Source of the DNA: RGIG9041 sp045541455
GTDB lineage: Bacteria > Bacillota > Clostridia > Oscillospirales > QAKW01
Direction of reading: 5' to 3'
DNA: 64,000 bases
Assembly: GCA_045541455.1 (NCBI GenBank)
Contig: JAZQJA010000032.1
Location: forward strand, 1-64,000
The position numbers were made by a program, and so were the translations under genes. The notes under the pieces are model-generated. The model made no database searches, was not told the DNA's origin, and was given only the letters and a program-made list of their open reading frames with translations. Shown here one piece after another: positions 22,699 through 30,982 of this stretch; positions within the stretch are counted from its first letter, which is position 1, and every line of letters starts with the position of its first letter.

Positions 22699-22804
22699 AT
22701 CGTCACCTCTTAATTATTATAAAGTAAGGTGCTGCCAAATAAAAGCAACTTAAATTTGCTTTTAAATTAAATGTGCAAAAGCAATCAAACAAAACAGGCC
22801 GTTT

Positions 22805-24166
22805 TTAACAAGACTTTATTTGTTTTTTGCGCTTGTTGTAAACTATATAGAATATTACAAGTAAGATTATAAAGGTAAGAGTCCAGGTTATAGGGTATGA
22901 TACATACAGCATATCCGGCGTGTGAAATTTCGGGATACTGAAAACGGTGTAAATCCACAATATTCTAAAACCGCATACACCGAAAATGGTTGTAAACATT
23001 GTAGAAAGTGATGCGCCCATACCGCGCAGTGTGCCCGAGGTGACTTCCATAAGCCCGCCCAAAAAATATGGCAGACAGATGTAGGAAAACCTAATCATAC
23101 CGCAGGCGATAGCTTCGGCAGAATCGGTTATGTAAATTGACAAAAGCGACGGCCCGAAATAATATACTGTAGCACCGAGTATTGAGCCCGATACTGTAAC
23201 ACAGGCAAGACAAATAAGCATTGTGCGGTGCACACGCTTGTAATTACCCGCACCCGTATTTTGCCCTGCAAAGTTCATTGCCGTTTGGCAAAATGCGTTG
23301 TTTAATACATACACAAACCCTTCTATATTGCCTGCCGCAGACGCACCCGATACAAATGTAGCACCAAACGAGTTTACCGACGACTGAATTATAACATTTG
23401 ATATTGAAAACATGGAACTTTGTATTCCTGAGGGAATACCAATCATCAGCATTTTCTTTAATGAACGAATATCTATTTTAATTTTAGAAAAATAAAATTT
23501 ACACGCGTCGTCTCTTTTCATAAGTGCGCGCAACGCAAGTAAAGCCGACAGCATATTTGAAATTGATGTTGCAAGCGCAACACCTGCAACATTAAGGTGA
23601 AACGCAGTTACAAAAACAATGTTTAATACAACATTTACAAAGCCTGCAAGAGTTAAAAATTTAAGCGGTGATTTTGTATCACCTGCCGCGCGCAAAATTG
23701 CCGCACAGAAGTTGTATAATACCATAAAAACCGAACCTGCAAAGTAAATGTTTATGTAGGTTGCCGACAGATGTAAAATTTCAGCCGGTGTGTTTAAAAG
23801 TTTTAAAATGGGGGTGGCACAGCTTATACCGATAACGGTAATTATTATACCGCAGCCCAGTGCCACGGGAATTGCCGTGTGTATAGTGCGACTTACTTGT
23901 TTGTCATCATGCCCGCCTATTGCGTGCGCTACCGTAACACCCGATCCTATAGAAATGCCCATAAAAAAGTTTACGATAAGGTGTATAAGCGAAGATGTAG
24001 CACCGACAGCCGCCACAGAATGACTGCCGCAAAATCTGCCCACTATAACAAGGTCTGCAGCATTAAATAAAAGTTGTAAAATTGTCGTCAAAACAATAGG
24101 TATAGTGTATAAAATAATGTTGGGCAAAAGCGGCCCTGTACACATATCCTTTTTAAGTTTTCCCAT
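22805..24166 (-). CDS. MATE family multidrug/sodium antiporter
   Basis: A 453-residue membrane protein with about twelve helices in two related halves. PLLPNIILYTIPIVLTTILQ and LFNAADLVIVGRFCGSHSVAAVGAT are the usual N-terminal MATE motifs, and FVSGASAAGNIEGFVYVLNNAF begins the second half. It probably exports cationic compounds using Na+ or H+. GAAGGTGA precedes ATG 24166. There is no evident operon partner. Confidence 0.92.
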   Translation of the reverse strand: MGKLKKDMCTGPLLPNIILYTIPIVLTTILQLLFNAADLVIVGRFCGSHSVAAVGATSSLIHLIVNFFMGISIGSGVTVAHAIGGHDDKQVSRTIHTAIPVALGCGIIITVIGISCATPILKLLNTPAEILHLSATYINIYFAGSVFMVLYNFCAAILRAAGDTKSPLKFLTLAGFVNVVLNIVFVTAFHLNVAGVALATSISNMLSALLALRALMKRDDACKFYFSKIKIDIRSLKKMLMIGIPSGIQSSMFSISNVIIQSSVNSFGATFVSGASAAGNIEGFVYVLNNAFCQTAMNFAGQNTGAGNYKRVHRTMLICLACVTVSGSILGATVYYFGPSLLSIYITDSAEAIACGMIRFSYICLPYFLGGLMEVTSGTLRGMGASLSTMFTTIFGVCGFRILWIYTVFSIPKFHTPDMLYVSYPITWTLTFIILLVIFYIVYNKRKKQIKSC

Positions 24167-24207
24167 AGTTTATCACCTTCAAACTAAATTATAATACAAT
24201 AAAATAA

Positions 24208-24232
24208 AAAAACAAGTCAAAGACTTGTTTTT
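24208..24232 (-). terminator. Terminator of the ABC-DUF5685-DnaJ-zinc-ribbon operon
   Basis: AAAACAAGTC and GACTTGTTTT pair around AAA. On the minus strand the hairpin is followed by a long T-run (complement of 24201-24210), immediately after the stop codon of the last gene. Confidence 0.75.
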
Positions 24233-24653
24233 AAAATAATATTTTAACTTTAAATTCGTTGCCGCATTTGGCACAGCGAACGGTGTGCGTACCTTTTTTT
24301 ATAGGTAGGCGCATTACCGCTTTACAACGCTTGCAAGTACGGTATCTCTTTGAACGAATGTCACGAATACGCACATAATTTGTTGTAAAAAATGCCTTAA
24401 ACGGACGTATTATTTTTAAAAATACAGCGTTTTCCCGTTGACGCTTATAGTGATTTTTTGACATCAGTCTGAATAATAGCCAAACTAATGTAAGGGACAT
24501 TAAAAGGGCAATTATTTCCGATTCTACTATTATATTTATTACAAATAGTACAAAATATAATATTAATAACCCATAGTAAAGGGAATCGGGCCCATATCTG
24601 CCTTGCATAAAACGGGCGAATTTATATTTTAACGGTTCTTTCAAATTAAACAT
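24231..24653 (-). CDS. Small membrane protein with C-terminal zinc ribbon
   Basis: A 140-residue protein. Two adjacent hydrophobic segments (LYYGLLILYFVLFVINIIV and IIALLMSLTLVWLLF) span residues about 24-65, followed by a basic cytoplasmic part with CKRC and CAKC pairs that should bind one zinc ion (a rubredoxin-like ribbon). The family is not named by me. It is 6 bases after the J-domain gene and last in the operon, so it may act with it, for example as a membrane partner. The start is uncertain: ATG 24653 has its purine-rich site almost touching, and TTG 24644 has better spacing. Confidence 0.65.
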   Translation of the reverse strand: MFNLKEPLKYKFARFMQGRYGPDSLYYGLLILYFVLFVINIIVESEIIALLMSLTLVWLLFRLMSKNHYKRQRENAVFLKIIRPFKAFFTTNYVRIRDIRSKRYRTCKRCKAVMRLPIKKGTHTVRCAKCGNEFKVKILF

Positions 24654-24659
24654 TCCTTT

Positions 24660-25256
24660 CTATCTGCAACAAAAACAGCAAAGTCTGGCAAGAATATATG
24701 CAGCAAACAGTTTTCCCCAACTTGTTGCCATTGGTGAAAAAATTGTACGGCGCTGATAAAACTCGGTCTGTCCGGTTTTGAGTTTTTCAAGCAGTGAACG
24801 ATAGGTATAGTTAGAAGGCTCCATGTTAACAGCCTGCTGTGCGTGGCTTATGGCAGTTATACCGTTGCCCGACTGTGAATGCGCAATAGCACTAAGGTAA
24901 TACCATCGTGCAGTTCTGGGTGTGACATTTTGCAGTATATACAGCGCTTGCTCATACATACCTTGGCGCAAATATGCATCGGCAGAGTCGAGCGGGGACA
25001 ACCCGCTTTGGCGGTGGTAACCGCCGCTGTATGAACTTTGTCCGTAACTTGAATATCCACCGGTGTTATATCCACCTGCTTCACCCTTTTTAATGCGATC
25101 GTATGCATCGTTTATCTCCATCATTTTTTGCGCCGCAGTCTCGTCGTTTGGGTTTAGGTCGGGGTGATACTTTTTAGCAAGTTTTCTGTATGCTTTTGTA
25201 ATTTCGTCTTCGCTCGCGTTAGGTGACACGCCGAGCACTTTATACGGGTCAGTCAT
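24660..25256 (-). CDS. J-domain (DnaJ-like) co-chaperone with TPR-like tail
   Basis: A 198-residue protein. Residues 1-60 are a J domain (DPYKVLGVSPNASEDEITKAYR, with HPD in KYHPDLNPND), which stimulates DnaK ATPase. A Gly/Ser/Tyr-rich linker follows (GGYNTGGYSSYGQSSYSGGY), then two TPR-like helices pairs (DAYLRQGMYEQALYILQN, WYYLSAIAHSQSGNGITAIS), and a C-terminal hydrophobic tail ending in cysteines that may be a membrane anchor. Zinc-finger and client domains of true DnaJ are absent. It overlaps the DUF5685 gene by 8 bases, so the two are likely to act together. Confidence 0.85.
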   Translation of the reverse strand: MTDPYKVLGVSPNASEDEITKAYRKLAKKYHPDLNPNDETAAQKMMEINDAYDRIKKGEAGGYNTGGYSSYGQSSYSGGYHRQSGLSPLDSADAYLRQGMYEQALYILQNVTPRTARWYYLSAIAHSQSGNGITAISHAQQAVNMEPSNYTYRSLLEKLKTGQTEFYQRRTIFSPMATSWGKLFAAYILARLCCFCCR

Positions 25257-26031
25257 TTTTATATCCTTTTAATCTTAGTTTAATCCATACACCGCTGTAC
25301 AGTACATTTTCAATAATATCACAATTTTTTGTTATGTTAAGGCTGTCATACGCTTTTACACAATCGCCCATAACTGTTTCAAGCATAGGTAAAAATTCGC
25401 TTTTGGTCATACTTACAAGTGGGTTGTACCTGCAATTTTTAAGATCGCCTTTAAAATCACATACCGCATCGTACAGATATATAAATCTGCCAAGATGATA
25501 TCCAAACTCATAGCATTTTTCAGTAAATACAAGCCCCAGTAAATGCCCAAAAATATTAGCAGGAATATCGGGGTTGTTTTCGTTTCTGTTTTCGGCATCA
25601 AAAAGTTTTGCAAGACACTTTTCAATGTCAGAGCATAACTTAGGCTGTCGTGACTTTGCTTTTTCAAACTTGTTTTTAAACAGTTTTGTAAAAAGCACGG
25701 CTTTTAATGAACCGCCATCGGCAATATCGTCCTTTGCGTTTAAGTATGTAAGCAAAATTGTAACATCGGCGGCATAGTCTGCCAAAGTTGAAACGTTACA
25801 ATTTCGCTTTTTGAAAAAGTGATATGGGCAACGGCAGATACCGTTACAATCATTTTTGTTTAACGAGTCAAGTACGGTAAGCAAAAACGCGGTATCAAAA
25901 CTTAGCACAAACCGTGCCAACGCACCGTAATTTTTTTGGAGTGCGTGGCACAGTCCGCAATAGTACTGTTTATATCGTCGCTGTGCTTTTTTTGAAAGCG
26001 ACTGTATGTCGGCGGTGATAACGCCGAACAT
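25249..26031 (-). CDS. DUF5685 family protein
   Basis: A 260-residue protein of unknown function. The N-terminus MFGVITADIQSLSKKAQRRY with YYCGLCHALQKNYG matches what I know of DUF5685. Two acidic motifs stand out: LNAKDDIADGG and LYDAVCDFKGDLKNCRYNPL. In an all-helical protein they resemble the paired Asp-rich magnesium sites of class I isoprenoid synthases. Cysteines at YCGLC and CRCPYHF could bind metal. The start shares a base with the ABC gene stop (TAATG). Enzymatic function is inference only. Confidence 0.75.
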   Translation of the reverse strand: MFGVITADIQSLSKKAQRRYKQYYCGLCHALQKNYGALARFVLSFDTAFLLTVLDSLNKNDCNGICRCPYHFFKKRNCNVSTLADYAADVTILLTYLNAKDDIADGGSLKAVLFTKLFKNKFEKAKSRQPKLCSDIEKCLAKLFDAENRNENNPDIPANIFGHLLGLVFTEKCYEFGYHLGRFIYLYDAVCDFKGDLKNCRYNPLVSMTKSEFLPMLETVMGDCVKAYDSLNITKNCDIIENVLYSGVWIKLRLKGYKND

Positions 26032-28628
26032 TATTCGGTGCGCAAGGCTTCAACGGGGTCTCTTTTAGCAGCAAACCGCGATGGAATAAGCCCTGCAATA
26101 AAGGTAAGAGCAACACTTATAATAACAAGTATAACGGCAGCGCCTGTGGGCAGTACCGCCGACAGCGTTTCAATGCCTGTAAGTGAGTGAAGTATTGCAT
26201 TAATGGGTATTAACAACAGCAGTGTAACGCCGATACCTATAGCGCCGGCAGTAAAGCCGACAATGGTTGTTTCTGCATTGAATACCCGTGAAATATCGCG
26301 CTTTGAAGCGCCGATTGAACGCAAAATACCAATCTCTTTGGTACGTTCAAGCACCGAAATATAAGTTATGATTCCAATCATTATTGACGATACTATAAGT
26401 GATATTGCAACAAACGCAATAAGTACATAGGATATTGCATTTACAATGGTAGTAACCGAACTCATAAGCATTGCAACAGTATCGGTGTAGGTGATTTTAT
26501 CCTCTTCTTTTGCATTGTCGTTGTAATTTGAAATAAGGTCGGTAACTTTGTCTTTTGCATCAAAGTCTTTGGGGTAAATGTTGATTGCCGACGGCTTGTC
26601 GGTGTCAACATAGCCAAGTAACGCAAGGTTTGACTCAAGCGTTGCCTGTGTCTGCATAAAAGCATTTCCGTACTGGATAAGCATAGCGTCGGGCATTGAG
26701 AGATACTGCTGCATTTCGGGGTCGTTTGCAAGATACGCACGGATTTCGTCAGCAGTGTATTCTTTTTGCTCAAACGAAAGGCCTGAAAACATATCGGTGC
26801 TGTCATTTTCAAGTTGCGCTTTAACAACATCGCTTGCGTTGACCTTATCAATAAGTTTTGTCATAAGTGCGGTGGTGTAGCCAATGCTTCCTGCTGTAGA
26901 AGATGCCATGTCTTCGTCGTTTGCACGTACGATACCTACAACCGAAAGTTCTGTTGCATCTTCAAGTTTTGTAGTTACAGCAGTGTCAGACAATTCTGTT
27001 ATAAGTTTTGTCTGCTCGTTATAAGAATAATAGTCGGCGTCGGTCAGCACTTTAAACTTAACATTGCAAAGCTCATCAAAACTGTAGTTTGGCGATTCAA
27101 TTTTACCGTCGTACTCTTTACCTTCTGCCATCGCTTTTTGCGACTGTTCAAGATAGTCTTTTACTAAATCAATATCGCGTATGCCAAGTGAATACAGCGT
27201 GTAGTCTGAAACTTGATTATTGTCGTCAACAATAAGGACAACTTCGTCACTGTTTTGGGGCAGTCTGCCATAAATAACATCGTAAGTTTCGGTAATATAA
27301 TCACTGTTGCCGACAAGTTCTGTCCATACAGTCGACATCGAAGCCATTGGTGACATTGATGCGGTGTTGCCCATATCAAGTCCTAACACTTCGTACATCT
27401 CAAATATGTTTGAAATGCCTTTTCTGTATCCGTCATCTTTAGCATCGTAATAGGTGTTGAGTTTGGTAAGATAGGTGTACTTAATATCGTTGGTACACTC
27501 TTTCATTTCCTTGCTGTCATCTAAAAACGCCTTAAAATCGGTCATATTATTGGTGGTAATGCCAGCCGTCATCGATTCAATCATCTGTACCATAACATCG
27601 TTTGAATAAATGGTGTTTTCATCAGTTTTTTCAGTTTCACTCATATTAGAACTCATAAACGATGTTATAAGTGCGTTTGTATCCATTGTCGTTTCGTTAA
27701 CGGTAATGGGGTAACTTGCCATTGTGCTTTCTTCAATGCTTGTAATGTACGCAGATACACCTGTAGATACCGACATAATTAGCGCAATTCCGATAATACC
27801 GATAGAGCCTGCAAAAGATGTCATAAGAGTTCTAGCCTTTTTGGTAAGCAGGTTGTTTAGTGACAGCGACAACGCAGTAAAAAACGACATTGACGGTTTT
27901 TTCTTTTTACCCTTCTTTTCGGCAGGAGGCTGAGCGTTTGCCATTTCGTCGGTGTAGGGCATAGTGTCGCTTGTGACAGTACCGTCAAGCAACCGTATAA
28001 TTCTTGTCGAGTACTGCTCGGCAAGTTCGGGGTTGTGCGTTACCATTATAACAAGGCGGTCTTTTGCCACCTCTTTTAACAACTTCATAATCTGTACCGA
28101 CGTTTCAGAATCAAGCGCGCCGGTCGGCTCGTCGGCAAGCAAAATTTCAGGGTCGTTAATAAGCGCACGCGCAATAGCAACCCTTTGCATTTGTCCGCCT
28201 GACATCTGGTTTGGTTTTTTACGCAACTGGTCGCCAAGCCCTACCTTATTTAAAACCTCTTTGGCACGGCGTCTGCGTTCGGCCTTTGACACGCCTGACA
28301 GTGTAAGTGCAAGTTCGACATTTGCAAGTACCGTCTGGTGCGGGATAAGATTATAACTTTGAAATACAAAGCCTACCGAACGGTTGCGGTAAGAGTCCCA
28401 ATCTCTGTCTTTAAACTGTTTTGTCGACTTTCCGCGTATAATAAGGTCACCCTCGGTATAGCGGTCAAGCCCGCCTATAATGTTAAGCAGGGTTGTTTTA
28501 CCGCAGCCCGATTGCCCCAGTATCGACACAAACTCATTCTTTCTAAACCTAAGTGACACCCCGCGAAGTGCTTCAACGCTTTCACCGCCGGTTTTGTAAA
28601 CCTTTGTAATGTTTTTTAAATTAAGCAA
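26031..28628 (-). CDS. ABC transporter, ATPase-permease fusion (MacB/FtsX type)
   Basis: An 865-residue single-chain transporter. Residues 1-225 are the ATPase: Walker A GQSGCGKTT, Q-loop FVFQSYN, signature MSGGQMQR, Walker B ILLADEPTGALD and H-loop VTHN. A TM helix near 265-285 (SFAGSIGIIGIALIMSVSTG) is followed by a large extracellular domain of about 400 residues, and three C-terminal helices form an FtsX-like domain (LRSIGASKRDISRVF, AGLIPSRFAAKRDPVEALRTE). Relatives act in mechanotransmission, peptide or lipid export and bacitracin-type resistance. The start codon is TTG 28628 with GAAGG upstream. It is divergent from the marR operon and first in the operon with DUF5685, J-domain and zinc-ribbon genes. 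Confidence 0.88.
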   Translation of the reverse strand: MLNLKNITKVYKTGGESVEALRGVSLRFRKNEFVSILGQSGCGKTTLLNIIGGLDRYTEGDLIIRGKSTKQFKDRDWDSYRNRSVGFVFQSYNLIPHQTVLANVELALTLSGVSKAERRRRAKEVLNKVGLGDQLRKKPNQMSGGQMQRVAIARALINDPEILLADEPTGALDSETSVQIMKLLKEVAKDRLVIMVTHNPELAEQYSTRIIRLLDGTVTSDTMPYTDEMANAQPPAEKKGKKKKPSMSFFTALSLSLNNLLTKKARTLMTSFAGSIGIIGIALIMSVSTGVSAYITSIEESTMASYPITVNETTMDTNALITSFMSSNMSETEKTDENTIYSNDVMVQMIESMTAGITTNNMTDFKAFLDDSKEMKECTNDIKYTYLTKLNTYYDAKDDGYRKGISNIFEMYEVLGLDMGNTASMSPMASMSTVWTELVGNSDYITETYDVIYGRLPQNSDEVVLIVDDNNQVSDYTLYSLGIRDIDLVKDYLEQSQKAMAEGKEYDGKIESPNYSFDELCNVKFKVLTDADYYSYNEQTKLITELSDTAVTTKLEDATELSVVGIVRANDEDMASSTAGSIGYTTALMTKLIDKVNASDVVKAQLENDSTDMFSGLSFEQKEYTADEIRAYLANDPEMQQYLSMPDAMLIQYGNAFMQTQATLESNLALLGYVDTDKPSAINIYPKDFDAKDKVTDLISNYNDNAKEEDKITYTDTVAMLMSSVTTIVNAISYVLIAFVAISLIVSSIMIGIITYISVLERTKEIGILRSIGASKRDISRVFNAETTIVGFTAGAIGIGVTLLLLIPINAILHSLTGIETLSAVLPTGAAVILVIISVALTFIAGLIPSRFAAKRDPVEALRTE

Positions 28629-28752
28629 TTCCTATTTACCTTCTTTAAGTTAATTTTTAAGTAATTGTATCATATATTATAAAACTAAAAAAGTAAAGTA
28701 CTGTCGTTTATTTTTACCGAATATTAACAATTTATAAAAATTTCTTAATATA

Positions 28753-28780
28753 TTGACTTTCTGGTGTATAATGCTATAAT
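28753..28780 (+). promoter_or_regulatory. Promoter of the marR-ABC exporter operon
   Basis: TTGACT (28753-28758) and TATAAT (28775-28780) with a 16-base spacer. A palindrome begins at the last base of the -10 box. Confidence 0.7.
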
Positions 28781-28799
28781 TAATTAACGTGTTAACTAA
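28780..28799. promoter_or_regulatory. Candidate MarR operator
   Basis: TTAATTAACGTGTTAACTAA is a 20-base imperfect palindrome (8 of 10 positions symmetric) covering the expected transcription start, 17 bases ahead of the MarR ATG. This is the classical place for autorepression. Confidence 0.6.
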
Positions 28800-28815
28800 T
28801 TTTTGAGGTGAACAA

Positions 28816-29259
28816 ATGAACAGCTATAAAGAAACGGTGGGGTATATGATGCGCATATTGCGTATGCACCGCTGCCGTATTGAGCAGTTTGTGACAGAAC
28901 TCAATGTGCATCATTCACAGCACAGGGTTTTACTGTATCTTAAAAACCACACCGCACAGTCGCAAAAGGAACTGGCGCAGGCGTTTCACATAAGCCCTGC
29001 AGCTATGGCTGTAACTTTAAAAAAACTTGAAAACGGCGGGTTTATACACCGTAATGTTCAAAAGGCCGATCTCAGACAAAATAACATTCAAATCACCAAA
29101 AAAGGTGTTGACGTTATAAAACTGAGCGGCGAGTTTTTTGAAAGTCTTGACAGCAAGATGTTTGAAGGTATTACAGATGACGAACTTTCTACTTTTAAAC
29201 TGTGCCTTGAAAAGATGGAAAAAAACCTAAAAGGAGAAAACAATGAAAAGATGGATTAA
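28816..29259 (+). CDS. MarR family transcriptional regulator
   Basis: A 147-residue winged-helix regulator. SQKELAQAFHISPAAMAVTL is the recognition HTH, LKKLENGGFIHRNVQKADLR the wing, and DLRQNNIQITKKG matches the D-x-R-x3-L/I-T motif of the family. GAGGTG precedes ATG 28816. It overlaps the first exporter gene by 17 bases, so it should be co-expressed with and probably represses the two-gene exporter, releasing DNA on binding a toxic ligand. Confidence 0.92.
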   Translation: MNSYKETVGYMMRILRMHRCRIEQFVTELNVHHSQHRVLLYLKNHTAQSQKELAQAFHISPAAMAVTLKKLENGGFIHRNVQKADLRQNNIQITKKGVDVIKLSGEFFESLDSKMFEGITDDELSTFKLCLEKMEKNLKGENNEKMD

Positions 29260-30982
29260 ATACGTCAAACCCTATCTGCCTTTTTTCATACTCGGTCCGT
29301 TGTGTATGATTGTAGAGGTAGTGGGTGAGGTGCTTATGCCCAAGTTTTTGTCAATGATAGTTGACAGTGGTGTTGCAAATGCTGACAGCATTTATATTGC
29401 CAAAATATGTGCACTTATGATACTCACAGCAATTTGTATGATGGCAGGCGGTGTCGGCGGTGCCTACTTCGGTGCAAAAGCGGCAGTAAATTTTGCTGCT
29501 GATGTCCGTCGTGATGTGTATGCAAAAATACAAAAGTTCTCGTTTGCAAATATAGATAAGTTTTCAACCGGCTCGCTTGTCACCCGCCTTACAAACGATG
29601 TAACGCAAATTCAAAACTTTGTAAATACACTGCTCAGAATGTTTTTGCGTGCCCCCGGTATGCTTATCGGCGCGCTGATTATGGCTATAACAATGCAGCC
29701 CAATCTTGCAGCAGTGCTTGCAGTGGCAATTCCTGCAATTTTTGTTGTGCTTATATTTATAATTAAGGTAGGTTTTCCGCGTTTTGGTATGATGCAGTCT
29801 AAAATCGACGCGCTCAACTCAAACATACAGGAAAGCATAACAAATGTGCGCGTTGTAAAATCGTTTGTCCGTGAGGATTTTGAGGTTAAAAAGTTCCGTC
29901 ACGCAAATGCCGACCTTAAAAATACCGGCATCAGCGCAATGATGGTAATGATTTGTATGAATCCGCTGACTACCCTTATTATGAACTTTACAGTCGTTGC
30001 GGTTTTGTGGTTTGGCGGTAAAATGGTAATGAACGGCGCCATGCCCGACGGTGACCTCATCGCGTTTATAAGTTATATCAATCAAATTTTGCACTCACTT
30101 GTTATGGTAACAATGATGTTTATGTTTTCATCGCGTGCGCTCGCCGCAGGTAAGCGTATAGGCGAGGTGCTTGACGAGGATATTGATATTGACGACTTGC
30201 TTGCCAAAAACCCCAACGCGACCGTGACAGATGGTAATATCGAATTTAAAAACGTTAGTTTTCGTTATTATAAAAACAGCGAGGGTAAGGTGCTTGATAA
30301 TATAAACCTTACTATAAATTCGGGAGAAACGGTAGGTATTATCGGCTCTACCGGCTGCGGCAAAACCACTTTGGTTTCGCTTATCGCCCGCCTTTACGAT
30401 GCCGATGAGGGTGAGGTTTTGATTGACGGTGTAAATGTCCGTGATTACAGCCTTTATAACTTGCGTGAGGGCGTTGGTATGGTGCTGCAAAAAAATGTTT
30501 TGTTTTCGGGCAGTATTGAAGACAACTTGCGCTGGGGCGACGGTGATGCCACTGACGAACAAATAAAAACCGCTTGCCAAAACGCGCAGGCAGACCTCTT
30601 TATTTCAGGTTTTAAAGACGGTTATCAAATGGAACTCGGTCAGGGCGGCACAAATGTGTCGGGCGGACAAAAACAGCGTCTTTGTATTGCGCGTGCGCTT
30701 TTGAAAAATCCAAAAATACTTGTGCTTGACGACTCTACAAGCGCTGTCGACACAGCTACCGAGGCTAAAATTCGCTCTACATTTAAAAATCAACTTAAAA
30801 ACAGCACAAAAATCATTATCGCACAACGCATTTCGTCAGTTATCGACGCCGATAAAATCGTTGTTATGGACGACGGTGTTATAACCGGCATCGGTACACA
30901 TTCGCAACTTTTGGAAAACAATACCGAATACCGCGAAATTTATTACTCTCAAAATGAGAATAAGGAAGGGGGCGCGGCATAA
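29243..30982 (+). CDS. Heterodimeric ABC exporter, subunit with degenerate catalytic site
   Basis: A 579-residue type IV exporter half. Six TM helices fill residues about 15-310; the ATPase has Walker A GSTGCGKTT, signature NVSGGQKQR, Walker B ILVLDDSTSAVD and AQRISSVIDAD. The residue after Walker B is Asp rather than the catalytic Glu, and the H-loop has Gln (AQRIS) where the partner has His. That is the pattern of the degenerate half in BmrCD, LmrCD and TM287/288. The ribosome site AAAAGGAG is inside marR. Its stop overlaps the next ATG. Confidence 0.92.
   Translation: MKRWIKYVKPYLPFFILGPLCMIVEVVGEVLMPKFLSMIVDSGVANADSIYIAKICALMILTAICMMAGGVGGAYFGAKAAVNFAADVRRDVYAKIQKFSFANIDKFSTGSLVTRLTNDVTQIQNFVNTLLRMFLRAPGMLIGALIMAITMQPNLAAVLAVAIPAIFVVLIFIIKVGFPRFGMMQSKIDALNSNIQESITNVRVVKSFVREDFEVKKFRHANADLKNTGISAMMVMICMNPLTTLIMNFTVVAVLWFGGKMVMNGAMPDGDLIAFISYINQILHSLVMVTMMFMFSSRALAAGKRIGEVLDEDIDIDDLLAKNPNATVTDGNIEFKNVSFRYYKNSEGKVLDNINLTINSGETVGIIGSTGCGKTTLVSLIARLYDADEGEVLIDGVNVRDYSLYNLREGVGMVLQKNVLFSGSIEDNLRWGDGDATDEQIKTACQNAQADLFISGFKDGYQMELGQGGTNVSGGQKQRLCIARALLKNPKILVLDDSTSAVDTATEAKIRSTFKNQLKNSTKIIIAQRISSVIDADKIVVMDDGVITGIGTHSQLLENNTEYREIYYSQNENKEGGAA

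Noticed and set aside
30128..30580. Minus-strand frame of 150 codons inside the first exporter gene
   Set aside because: A shadow of a well-conserved ABC transporter gene; composition and motifs support only the sense frame.
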